From NCBI GenBank assembly GCA_024103425.1, contig JAGFIS010000022.1, positions 119,624 to 183,623 of the forward strand: a DNA stretch of 64,000 bases. Direction: 5' to 3'. The notes under the pieces were generated by a model. The model had not been told where the DNA came from. It did not search any database and saw only the letters and a list, made by a program, of their open reading frames with translations. Shown piece after piece: positions 47,550 through 56,290 of this stretch (position 1 is the stretch's first letter; the number at the start of each line of letters is the position of its first letter). Source of the stretch: Chitinophagaceae bacterium. GTDB lineage: Bacteria > Bacteroidota > Bacteroidia > Chitinophagales > Chitinophagaceae. Position numbers and translations under genes: made by a program.

Positions 47550-49043
47550 ATGTTAACTAGAAGATTATTTGCACTGGTTATTTTATCTGTAATTACAGCT
47601 TCTGGTCAAGCTCAAAAGAAGGATAACTCATTACCCAATGTCGTATTTATTTATGCAGACGATTTGGGGTATGCAGAGATTGGAAGTTATGGTCAACAAA
47701 AAATTCGTACACCAAATATTGATAAACTGGCTGAAGATGGCATTCGTTTTACACAACAGTATTCAAGCTCGCCAGTATGTGCACCAGCAAGATGCATGAT
47801 GTTGACCGGAAAACATGGGGGTCATGCGTACATAAGGAGTAATCGCGAAATGAAAGGAGGAGGATTTGAAGACGATAATGAAAAAGGACAATTTCCTCTT
47901 CCTGAGAATACTTTTACAATAGGACGTTTATTTCAAAATGCAGGGTATGTAACTGGGGTGATTGGGAAATGGGGTCTGGGAATGGCAGATAATTCCGGAG
48001 ATCCATTGAAGCAAGGCTTTGACTATTTCTACGGATACCTTGATCAGAAACAGGCTCACAATTACTATCCCACTCATCTATGGGAAGATGGTAAATGGGA
48101 TACCCTAAATAATAAATATTTTAGTGTTCACGTGAAATTAGATCCGAAGAAAGCTACGGATGAAGATTTCCAACAATTCTTTGGGCAAGATTATTCTATC
48201 ACTGAAATGAGTAAAAAGGCAAAAGAATTTATAAACAAAAATAAAAACAACAAATTCTTTCTTTATCTGCCATTTACTATTCCACATGTAGCATTACAAG
48301 CACCGCAGGAATATATAGACAAATATATTGGAGAATTTGAAGAGGAGCCTTATTATGGACAAAACAACTATGCTCCAAGCAAGTACCCATATTCTACTTA
48401 TGCTGCCATGATAACATATTTGGACCATGAGATTGGTAGCTTGATGGAAGAGTTGCGAATTCTGGATCTCGAGGATAATACAATAGTAATATTTTCAAGT
48501 GATAATGGTACGACTTTTAATGGTGGAGTGAACGCAACTTTTTTCAACAGTACCGGTGGGTTGCGCGGTTTGAAGGGAGACGTTTTTGAAGGAGGCATCA
48601 GGGTTCCTTTTATTGCTAAATGGCCTGGAAAAATAAAAAGAGGGACAATATCCGATTTACCGATAGTTCAATATGATTTGATGGCAACTTTTGCAGAATT
48701 GACCAGGCAAAAAGTAAAAAATACAGATGGGGTGTCTTTCTTACCTGAATTATTGGGTAATCATGCTGCCCAGAAAGGACGCAAGTTTATCTACTTTGAA
48801 TTTCCGGCAAAGGGTGGTCAGGTAGCCGTAAGAATGGGAGATTGGAAAGCTGTTAGGATAGGTGTGAAAAATACTTTTAAAACTCCGTGGATGCTTTTCA
48901 ATCTTGCGGCAGATCAGGAAGAGAAAAAAGATGTATCTGCTTTACATCCTAAACTTGTTAAGAAAGCTGAAAAGATTTTTCGGTCGCAGCACAGCCGTCC
49001 ACAATTAGAGGAATGGGAGCTAAATATGCCAAAAAGTAATTAA
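47550..49043 (+). CDS. sulfatase (type I, formylglycine-dependent)
   Basis: From the ATG at 47550 the 497-residue protein has a signal peptide ending near SGQAQ. It shows the metal-binding NVVFIYADDLGYAEIGSYG and the maturation motif CAPAR with the formylglycine cysteine at residue 77. GKWGLG, TIPHVALQAP and IVIFSSDNGTTFNGG follow. Type I sulfatases hydrolyse sulfate esters, here presumably on a polysaccharide in the periplasm or outside. It starts 2 bp after susD. No sulfatase-maturating enzyme is in the window. The exact S1 subfamily cannot be read with certainty. Confidence 0.93.
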   Translation: MLTRRLFALVILSVITASGQAQKKDNSLPNVVFIYADDLGYAEIGSYGQQKIRTPNIDKLAEDGIRFTQQYSSSPVCAPARCMMLTGKHGGHAYIRSNREMKGGGFEDDNEKGQFPLPENTFTIGRLFQNAGYVTGVIGKWGLGMADNSGDPLKQGFDYFYGYLDQKQAHNYYPTHLWEDGKWDTLNNKYFSVHVKLDPKKATDEDFQQFFGQDYSITEMSKKAKEFINKNKNNKFFLYLPFTIPHVALQAPQEYIDKYIGEFEEEPYYGQNNYAPSKYPYSTYAAMITYLDHEIGSLMEELRILDLEDNTIVIFSSDNGTTFNGGVNATFFNSTGGLRGLKGDVFEGGIRVPFIAKWPGKIKRGTISDLPIVQYDLMATFAELTRQKVKNTDGVSFLPELLGNHAAQKGRKFIYFEFPAKGGQVAVRMGDWKAVRIGVKNTFKTPWMLFNLAADQEEKKDVSALHPKLVKKAEKIFRSQHSRPQLEEWELNMPKSN

Positions 49044-49059
49044 TTAACAAAGTGCTTAA

Positions 49060-50760
49060 ATGAAAGGGATTCTCTTTTTATTGTTCTTATTTACGACTGG
49101 TGCGTATGCTCAGCAACACGGCAGTAGCTTATCTCCTATTAATCCGGGTATTACTCCATATATTAATTCTATTTCAGCGTATAATAGAGATAAGAATACT
49201 GTATTGGGTTCTCCCTATGTGAAGAATTTGATGATAATGTTCAGATGGAGTGACCTGGAGCCTGCTCCGGGTGATTTTAAGTTTGATGAAACGATTGGCC
49301 GCATCCTAAGAGATGCAAAAGCGGCGGGGAAAGGATTTTCTTTTATGATTTGGGTAGGGCCTAATTCCCCCGAATGGATCTATGATAATGGGGTGCCTCT
49401 GGTGACGGTGACGGGAGGGAATGAAAGTTTGAAATATCCCTATTACTTTTCACCTAAATACAGAGAGTTCTTTTTCCGGTTAGTTACTGAACTGGGAAAT
49501 TATATCAAAAGCCTCCCTCAGGATGAGGTAGATAACATACTGTATTTTCAGGTATCAGAGGGAACCACAGGAGATACCTCTCCCTACCAGGGAGCCAGCG
49601 TTCCGGTAGATCCTCAATATAATATATCACCTGACGACTGGATGGACTTTCGGATGGAGGTTTGGGAAAAGTATAAAGAAGCATTGTGGAGAGATGGCCA
49701 GACGGTAATTCCCTTTCTGTTTACTGATGATGCCAATACAGACAGGGAGCGCAATTGGCAATTACAGAACCTCAATAGGTTTGGAGCCAAGAAAGGCCAA
49801 TTTGGCCACGGGTATAACAATAATAATATTTTTCGCCTGATTGCCCCATGGCTCAATCTGCAAAAAGATGCGAGAGACAATAACATCCTCATTTTTGCCA
49901 GAGGCGAGTGGGATAATATCTTATTGGCGCAGGGCTGGGTGCAGAAAAACCCTGCGTTGGCGTTTTATTGGTCTGCTATCTCCGCTTTGTTTTTTGATAT
50001 CAATTACTGGAATCCGTTGGTAGAAATCATTGACAATGGTGAGTTATACGCTGATGGCCTTTCGTTTTATAACTCTCACGTGGGATCACTTGGCGACCCT
50101 TCTAAGGCTACCTATGCTTTTTGTGCAATGCACAGGATGTTGGAAGTGCTGGATGTAAATGAATTTCCCGAAGCTACTTATGGAAAGGCTGTGAGAACGA
50201 ATATTCAGAGATATAGAAACATTATTGCAGATTTTGCAGCAAGAGGAGCAAAAATAGGTGATGAATCAACACTCCCTGCCAACACCATTGCCAGCAGAAC
50301 ACGTAAGGACTATAACGATATTGGATGGAGTATTTATGAAGGTAACTTCTATAAGTATTTGGAGCAGATAGATCCGGAAACTACCAGTGACGCATATTGG
50401 AATTTGGATCAGACCATATATGGAAGATTTGCGAGAGGGTTCAGACAGGGGGTAGATAATAAAATGTATTTCGCACTTGACCCTGGGTTCTTTAATAATG
50501 CTGACCCACAGAAGGTGAGCATCACTATTACGAGCAAGGATACCGGTACGGGAAGTTGGGAGTTGCTGTACTTCGATGGGGCAGAGATGGTGAGTGCGGG
50601 CACTGTTACTAATTCCGGAACTGGCAAATGGGTAAAGAATGTATTTGCGATTAGCTGTGCAGTATTCAACGGGAGTCTTGAGAGAGGAGCTGATCTGATT
50701 ATCCGCCAGGTAGGATCAGAAAATACATTTTTCCATTTGGTTGACTTAAAGAGGGAGTAA
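49060..50760 (+). CDS. secreted putative glycoside hydrolase of unrecognised family (paralogue 1)
   Basis: The 566-residue protein has a signal peptide ending near AYAQ. The body looks like an (alpha/beta)8 barrel: MFRWSDLEPAPGDFKFD, GKGFSFMIWVGPNSPEWIY, then YFQVSEGTTGDTSPYQG with Glu167, and ILIFARGEWDNIL with Glu283. Two glutamates about 116 residues apart at strand ends match the acid/base and nucleophile pattern of clan GH-A enzymes. A C-terminal beta-rich domain (SKDTGTGSWELLYFDGAEMVSAG) may bind carbohydrate. I do not recognise a numbered family. A close paralogue follows, and sulfatases flank the pair. Confidence 0.6.
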   Translation: MKGILFLLFLFTTGAYAQQHGSSLSPINPGITPYINSISAYNRDKNTVLGSPYVKNLMIMFRWSDLEPAPGDFKFDETIGRILRDAKAAGKGFSFMIWVGPNSPEWIYDNGVPLVTVTGGNESLKYPYYFSPKYREFFFRLVTELGNYIKSLPQDEVDNILYFQVSEGTTGDTSPYQGASVPVDPQYNISPDDWMDFRMEVWEKYKEALWRDGQTVIPFLFTDDANTDRERNWQLQNLNRFGAKKGQFGHGYNNNNIFRLIAPWLNLQKDARDNNILIFARGEWDNILLAQGWVQKNPALAFYWSAISALFFDINYWNPLVEIIDNGELYADGLSFYNSHVGSLGDPSKATYAFCAMHRMLEVLDVNEFPEATYGKAVRTNIQRYRNIIADFAARGAKIGDESTLPANTIASRTRKDYNDIGWSIYEGNFYKYLEQIDPETTSDAYWNLDQTIYGRFARGFRQGVDNKMYFALDPGFFNNADPQKVSITITSKDTGTGSWELLYFDGAEMVSAGTVTNSGTGKWVKNVFAISCAVFNGSLERGADLIIRQVGSENTFFHLVDLKRE

Positions 50761-50852
50761 GTGTGAGGATGTGAGATCGCAAATGTTTTTTGGTTGCTAT
50801 GCTTATTGGACATCTGTTAGGGGTACACGGGACTTTAATGAATTTTTGAGTT

Positions 50853-52568
50853 ATGGAAAGATTCTTGGATTTAAGAAAAGTATTGGTTGTGCTGGCTTTT
50901 GCCGGCTTCAATTCTAATGCCCAGGTTAGAAATGGAGAAAGCATTGAAGGTGCTGGAATTACACCGTATGTAGGTTATAAGGCATATAATGAGGAGGCGC
51001 CGGGCCTTTTGAAGTCACCCTACGTGAAAAATATTTTTGTGATTTTCCAATGGAGCGACTTGGAACCTGAAAATGGGTCATTTGTATTTGAACAAACTGT
51101 GGGCAGGGTTATTAGTGAGGTTGGTCAAAATGGCAAAGGTGTGGCATTGATGGTTTGGGCGGGGCCGAGTTCGCCAAACTGGATTTACTCGAGTGGTGTA
51201 CCTCTTGTTCAAGTAAAAGATGCAAATAATGACTGGCATTATCCTTATTATTTTTCTGACGCTTATCAAAAATATTTTTTCAGACTACTTGAAAACCTCG
51301 GTTCTTATTTGAAATCAATACCTGAAGATGCTATAAAAAAAGTTCAATTTCTGGCAGTAACTGAAGGATCTACCGGTGACACAGGCCCGTTTCAGGGTAG
51401 GGCTGTTCCTGTAGATGAAAAGTATAGAATTGCACAAAAAGATTGGATGGATTTTAGGATGAAGGTTTGGGAAAGATACCGCAAGGCACTATGGAAAGAT
51501 GGTAAGACCATAATACCCTTACTTTTTACAGATGATGCAAATACCGAGAGGGAAAGAGGCTGGCAGTTGGCTAATTTGTCAGAGTTTGGAGTGAAGAAAG
51601 GACAATTCGGTCATGGATATAACAACAATAATATTTTACGTCTTATTGATCCCTGGACATCCCTGAAAGAATCGGCAAAGCGAAAGAAGGTTTTAATTTT
51701 TGCCCGTGGTGAATGGGATAATATTTTGTTGAATCAGGGTTGGGTAAAGAGGAATCCGGGTTTGGCCTTTTACTGGTCAGCCCTTTCTGCCTTGTATTTT
51801 GATCTCGACTATTGGAATCCGGCACCATCAGTAATAAGAAAGCAGGAGTCATTTTCAGATGGACTCAAAGTGTACAATAAATATGCAAGTTCATTAGGTG
51901 ACCCAGTAAAGGCGACCTATGCATTTTGCGCTATGCACCGGATGCTTGATATTATGGATGTGAAAACTTTTCCGGAACGCATTTATGGGAAGGCCCAACG
52001 CACTAATGTACAACGGTATCTTAATATCATAAAAGAATTCACTTCTCACGGGGCATCCATAGGGGATACTGCCAGATTATCGGCGTCTACAATGGATAGC
52101 AGGCGGCGGAATGCGGATAACGATATTGGCTGGAACGTTTATGGCGGAAACTTTTTTAAACATCTGGAGCAAGTTGCTCCTGAAGAAACAAGTGATGCCT
52201 ATTGGAATTTAGATACTACAATTTATGGCCGATTTGCAAGAGCGTTTAAAATGAAACCAGGGAATGAACTTTTTTTCTCGTTAAATAAAAACTTCTTTAG
52301 GAGTAATGAGTCACAGAGGGTATTGGTATCGGTTATCAGTAAGGATAGCGGAACCGGAAGTTGGGAATTGCTGTATTTTAATGGGAAAGAAAAAGTTAGT
52401 GCCGGGAAAATTCGGAATGGCGGGAGTAATAAATGGGTTGAGCATTCCTTCACTATACCTGATGGGGTGTTTAATAATGGATTAAATAGGAAATCAGATT
52501 TGATTTTGAGATATAATGGAGGAGATAATACATTTTTTCATTTGATTGAATTGAAAAAAATATTATGA
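50853..52568 (+). CDS. secreted putative glycoside hydrolase of unrecognised family (paralogue 2)
   Basis: The 571-residue protein is a tandem paralogue of the preceding one, similar over its full length. It has a signal peptide ending near SNAQ, FQWSDLEPENGSFVFE, GKGVALMVWAGPSSPNWIY, AVTEGSTGDTGPFQG with Glu171, and LIFARGEWDNILL with Glu287. FGHGYNNNNI, GDPVKATYAFCAMHRMLD, DAYWNLDTTIYGRFAR and GTGSWELLYFNG are also shared. The duplicate putative catalytic residues are kept, so both copies are probably active, perhaps on different linkages or sulfation states. It overlaps the next sulfatase gene by 4 bp. Confidence 0.6.
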   Translation: MERFLDLRKVLVVLAFAGFNSNAQVRNGESIEGAGITPYVGYKAYNEEAPGLLKSPYVKNIFVIFQWSDLEPENGSFVFEQTVGRVISEVGQNGKGVALMVWAGPSSPNWIYSSGVPLVQVKDANNDWHYPYYFSDAYQKYFFRLLENLGSYLKSIPEDAIKKVQFLAVTEGSTGDTGPFQGRAVPVDEKYRIAQKDWMDFRMKVWERYRKALWKDGKTIIPLLFTDDANTERERGWQLANLSEFGVKKGQFGHGYNNNNILRLIDPWTSLKESAKRKKVLIFARGEWDNILLNQGWVKRNPGLAFYWSALSALYFDLDYWNPAPSVIRKQESFSDGLKVYNKYASSLGDPVKATYAFCAMHRMLDIMDVKTFPERIYGKAQRTNVQRYLNIIKEFTSHGASIGDTARLSASTMDSRRRNADNDIGWNVYGGNFFKHLEQVAPEETSDAYWNLDTTIYGRFARAFKMKPGNELFFSLNKNFFRSNESQRVLVSVISKDSGTGSWELLYFNGKEKVSAGKIRNGGSNKWVEHSFTIPDGVFNNGLNRKSDLILRYNGGDNTFFHLIELKKIL

Positions 52569-54166
52569 AAGGCAGATTTATAATTTTAGTTTCCGTTATA
52601 ATTTGTAGTGGGCTTATCTTGAACAGCTGTAGGACAGGACATGCACAAATGCCTAATATTGTAGTCATTTGTGTGGATGATTTAGGTTATGGAGATTTGT
52701 CCTGTTATGGAGATGCGGATGTGCCCACACCCAATGTGGATAGATTAGCAAACGAAGGCCTTCTTTTTACTGATGCTTATGCCACTGCATCTATTTGCAC
52801 CCCTTCAAGATATTCATTGTTGACAGGCAGATATCATTGGAGAAGTACTACCACATGGAGTGTGGGGAAAATTAAAGACGTGAGTATTGCTCCCGGGGAT
52901 GCAGGCTTGATCATAGATACAAGTATGATTACTATTCCCAAGGTATTGAAAAGGAAAGGATATGTATCAGGGGTAGTGGGTAAGTGGCATTTGGGCCTGG
53001 GCCCTACAGGTGGACCTGACTGGAATGGAGAAGTGGACCTAAGCCCATTAGATATTGGTTTTGATTACTCATTTATCATGCCTGCCACCGCCGACAGAGT
53101 CCCTTGTGTCTTTGTAGAAAACAGGCATGTGGTAGGGCTAGACCCAACAGATCCGATTAGAGTTAGCTATGAAAAACCTATTGGCGACACTTCACAGATT
53201 TATAATCCGGATGTGACTCCTGATGTGATTGTTACCTATACACCACAGAATGAACGAAAAAAGGGAGAAGTTTTAATGCAGCCTAGTTTTGGCCATGATC
53301 AGACGATAATAAATGGAATCCCTAGAATTGGTTATATGACGGGTGGACATAGTGCGCTTTGGAAAGATGATGAGGTGGCCGGAACATTTGCCAAGAAAGC
53401 AATTGACTTTATAGATAAAAATAGTAAGAAGCCGTTTTTCTTATATTTTGCTACACACGATCTGCACGTGCCTCGTGTTCCGAACAAAGCATTTGCCGGG
53501 AAGAGTAAAATCGGGATTTATGGGGATGTCATAATGCAGATGGACTGGACTGTAGGACAAATCTTAAAAAGGTTAGATGAACTAAAACTTACAGAAAATA
53601 CAATTGTAATTCTGACGAGTGACAATGGGCCGGTAATTGATGATGGGTATAATGATGGAGCCTATGAAGGAATTAGAGCACATAGGCCTTCGGGCAAATA
53701 TAGAGAAGGGAAGTACAGTGCTTATGAAGGTGGTACCAGAATTCCGTTTATCATCAGATGGCCGAAGGAGATAAAGCATGGAAAGTCAGGATCGCTGTTC
53801 AGCCAGGTAGATTTATTAGCAACCCTGTCGGATATAGTAGGGAACAAAAATGTTGATAATTATGGAATTGACAGCAGGACTTTTAAGGAGGTGCTCACAG
53901 GGCAAAAAGATAAGGGTAGGGATTATGTCGTAGTGCAAAACATGAATAAAACCTTATCTGTTATTAGAGATGGTTGGAAATATATTGAACCATCTGATAA
54001 ACCCAGGTTTAACCAATATACCAGGCCGGTTACAGATCTTGGGAATATGGAAACTCCACAGTTATTCAATCTGTCAAACGACCCGGACGAGGAGTACAAT
54101 GTCGCAATGGAATATCCTGATAAATTGAAAGAGATGGAGCTGATTCTGGCAGATGAAAAAAAGTAA
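52565..54166 (+). CDS. sulfatase, lipoprotein (type I, formylglycine-dependent)
   Basis: The 533-residue protein has a likely lipoprotein signal (IICSGLILNSC, cysteine 22). Sulfatase motifs follow: NIVVICVDDLGYGDLSCYGD, CTPSR with the formylglycine cysteine at residue 78, LLTGRYHWRS, VVGKWHLGLG, ATHDLHVPRVP and IVILTSDNGPVIDDGYNDGA. It differs clearly from the first sulfatase and so is probably specific for another sulfate position. Its ATG overlaps the stop of the preceding putative hydrolase, indicating one transcript. Confidence 0.92.
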   Translation: MKGRFIILVSVIICSGLILNSCRTGHAQMPNIVVICVDDLGYGDLSCYGDADVPTPNVDRLANEGLLFTDAYATASICTPSRYSLLTGRYHWRSTTTWSVGKIKDVSIAPGDAGLIIDTSMITIPKVLKRKGYVSGVVGKWHLGLGPTGGPDWNGEVDLSPLDIGFDYSFIMPATADRVPCVFVENRHVVGLDPTDPIRVSYEKPIGDTSQIYNPDVTPDVIVTYTPQNERKKGEVLMQPSFGHDQTIINGIPRIGYMTGGHSALWKDDEVAGTFAKKAIDFIDKNSKKPFFLYFATHDLHVPRVPNKAFAGKSKIGIYGDVIMQMDWTVGQILKRLDELKLTENTIVILTSDNGPVIDDGYNDGAYEGIRAHRPSGKYREGKYSAYEGGTRIPFIIRWPKEIKHGKSGSLFSQVDLLATLSDIVGNKNVDNYGIDSRTFKEVLTGQKDKGRDYVVVQNMNKTLSVIRDGWKYIEPSDKPRFNQYTRPVTDLGNMETPQLFNLSNDPDEEYNVAMEYPDKLKEMELILADEKK

Positions 54167-54199
54167 TAAACATAGGAACTAAATCAAAAAACAAAAATT

Positions 54200-54523
54200 A
54201 TGAAGAAACTATTATTAGTATTTGCAATGACCTTTATGACAGGCTTTGTATTCGCGCAGAAATCACCTGGCAAACTTACCCCAATGTCGGGTATTACACT
54301 TACAAAGGAGCAGCGGACAAAAATTAGTGAGGTTAATAAGAATGTGGTTAAACAGATCGAAGCAATCAAGGCAGATTCAAAGCTGAGCAAGAGAGAAAAG
54401 TTTGAAAAGACAAGGGAAGTAAGAGAAGGTCAGGAGGAGTCAATCAAGAAATTGCTTACACCTGAACAGTATGCAAAGAGGCAGGAAAACATTGAGAAAA
54501 TCAAGGCACAGAAAAAAAATTAG
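54200..54523 (+). CDS. small secreted Spy/CpxP-like helical protein
   Basis: The 107-residue protein has a signal peptide (MKKLLLVFAMTFMTGFVFAQ). The mature part is helical and charged, with two LTxxQ-like motifs: LTKEQRTKISEVN and LTPEQYAKRQENI. LTxxQ motifs mark the Spy/CpxP family of periplasmic proteins; Spy is an ATP-independent chaperone. A similar role protecting the secreted enzymes is possible but unproven. It lies 33 bp after the second sulfatase. Confidence 0.7.
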   Translation: MKKLLLVFAMTFMTGFVFAQKSPGKLTPMSGITLTKEQRTKISEVNKNVVKQIEAIKADSKLSKREKFEKTREVREGQEESIKKLLTPEQYAKRQENIEKIKAQKKN

Positions 54524-54649
54524 TGCTTTGCTGATATCAGAACAGCAGGTATTAATCTGGCATTAATTTGAGATGTTCTATGGCTACTCTTTTTTGCCTG
54601 TTTAGTATTTGAAACCGGTATTATTATAATAATATTAAATTAAAACAAG

Positions 54650-56107
54650 ATGAAGAATAAAAGAAGAGACTTTTTGCGACTGAGTGGATTAATCGGGCTC
54701 AGTACGCTGTTGAAGCCTATAGAAGGCCTGGCTAAAGACTCAGAAGTCAGAGAAATGAGCTTTATGAGCTCAGATCATGCCGGATTTAACATGTGTGGCT
54801 ATAGTGCCCCTAAGATTGATAACGTGAGGGTAGGGGTTATAGGTGTAGGAAATAGAGGCCAGGCGGCGGTTTACAGGTTGAGTCAGATAGAGAATGTCAC
54901 TATAAAGGTGTTGTGTGATGTACAGAGGGATAAGATAGACTTCGCATTGAATCGTATAAAGAATTCTGGGCAAAAGCCAAAGATCCTTACAGGAAGCGAA
55001 GACTGGAAGCGCGTTTGTGAAATGAATGACATTGACCTTATATATATAGTTACACATTGGGCGCTACACACACCTGTAGCAGAGTATGCGATGAAGAATG
55101 GTAAACATGTATGCGTGGAGGTTCCGGCCGCTACCACCGTAGATGAGGCATGGCGATTAGTGGAAGCCTCAGAAGCTAATAAACGCCATTGTATGATGCT
55201 TGAAAATTGTTGCTATGATTTTTTTGAGCTACTGACTTTAAACATGGCAAGACAGGGTTTCTTTGGTGAAATCTTCCATTGCGAAGGAGCATATATTCAT
55301 GATTTGAAGGAAAATATTACCCGTAAGAATTTTAAGTGGCACATGTGGCGACTCAAGGAGAATTATGAGCGAAAAGGAAACCTATACCCCACGCACGGGC
55401 TTGGGCCTGTATGTCAGATAATGAACATTAACAGGGGAGATAAATTTGATTATCTGGTGTCCATGTCCTCCGCCGACTTTATGCTGGGCAAGTACGTGGA
55501 AGACCTTGCTAAAAAAGACGATTTTTATCAACCTTACGTAGGAAAAGACTATAGGGGTAACATGAATACCTCAATAATTAAGACACAAAAGAAAAAAACT
55601 ATCATGTTGCAACATGATGTGACTTCTTCCAGACCCTATTCGCGCATTCATTTAATCAGTGGAACCAAGGGCACTGCGCAAAAGTATCCTTTGCCTGATG
55701 GAAAAGAATCGGGCCGTATTGCCATAGATCACACAGGATGGCTTCCAAAAGAGGAGGTTGAAAAGCTAAAAGAAAAATATAACCCGGCTATAATAAAGAG
55801 AATCGGAGAACTGGCTCGAAAAGTAGGAGGGCACGGAGGAATGGACTTTCTAATGGATTGGCGCACCATTGACTGTCTGAGGAATGGGCTGCCGCTGGAT
55901 CAGGATGTGTATGATGCGGCGCTTTGGAGTTGTATCTTCCCTTTGAGTGAGGAATCAATTAAGAATCGTTCAAAGTCTATGGATATTCCGGACTTTACCA
56001 GAGGCAACTGGAAAACAAATACCCCTGTGGATGTGACACTCAGCAAAGGCGGAAATACGGGTGTAAAGGATATTTCGAAGCCTCAAAAGGAAGATTTTGT
56101 TTTATAG
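54650..56107 (+). CDS. Gfo/Idh/MocA oxidoreductase-like glycosidase (GH109-type)
   Basis: The 485-residue protein begins with a twin-arginine signal (KRRDFLRLSG), so it is exported folded with its cofactor. The Rossmann fold shows VGVIGVGNRGQAAVY. Further on are VTHWALHTPVAEYAMKNGKH, MLENCCYDFFELLTLNM, YPTHGLGPVCQIMNINRGD and GHGGMDFLMDWR. These match GH109 proteins, which use NAD in a redox-assisted mechanism; the characterised members are alpha-N-acetylgalactosaminidases. In this locus it would remove an end GalNAc-type residue. Other related oxidoreductases look similar, so the activity is inferred. Confidence 0.82.
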   Translation: MKNKRRDFLRLSGLIGLSTLLKPIEGLAKDSEVREMSFMSSDHAGFNMCGYSAPKIDNVRVGVIGVGNRGQAAVYRLSQIENVTIKVLCDVQRDKIDFALNRIKNSGQKPKILTGSEDWKRVCEMNDIDLIYIVTHWALHTPVAEYAMKNGKHVCVEVPAATTVDEAWRLVEASEANKRHCMMLENCCYDFFELLTLNMARQGFFGEIFHCEGAYIHDLKENITRKNFKWHMWRLKENYERKGNLYPTHGLGPVCQIMNINRGDKFDYLVSMSSADFMLGKYVEDLAKKDDFYQPYVGKDYRGNMNTSIIKTQKKKTIMLQHDVTSSRPYSRIHLISGTKGTAQKYPLPDGKESGRIAIDHTGWLPKEEVEKLKEKYNPAIIKRIGELARKVGGHGGMDFLMDWRTIDCLRNGLPLDQDVYDAALWSCIFPLSEESIKNRSKSMDIPDFTRGNWKTNTPVDVTLSKGGNTGVKDISKPQKEDFVL

Positions 56108-56290
56108 CTAACAGGGTGGGTATGACCAACTGAATTGAGAAGAGTCTCAAGGTCGGAAACCAGTTATGGTAAAGGTTTTGAAACTGCAAGCAGGTTCCCG
56201 GTTATAGGCGGATGTATAATTATGAAATCGCTTTTAGATATTTTAAATCGTTATCCGAAATCATATTTTTTAATCTTAAAATGGCGTATT

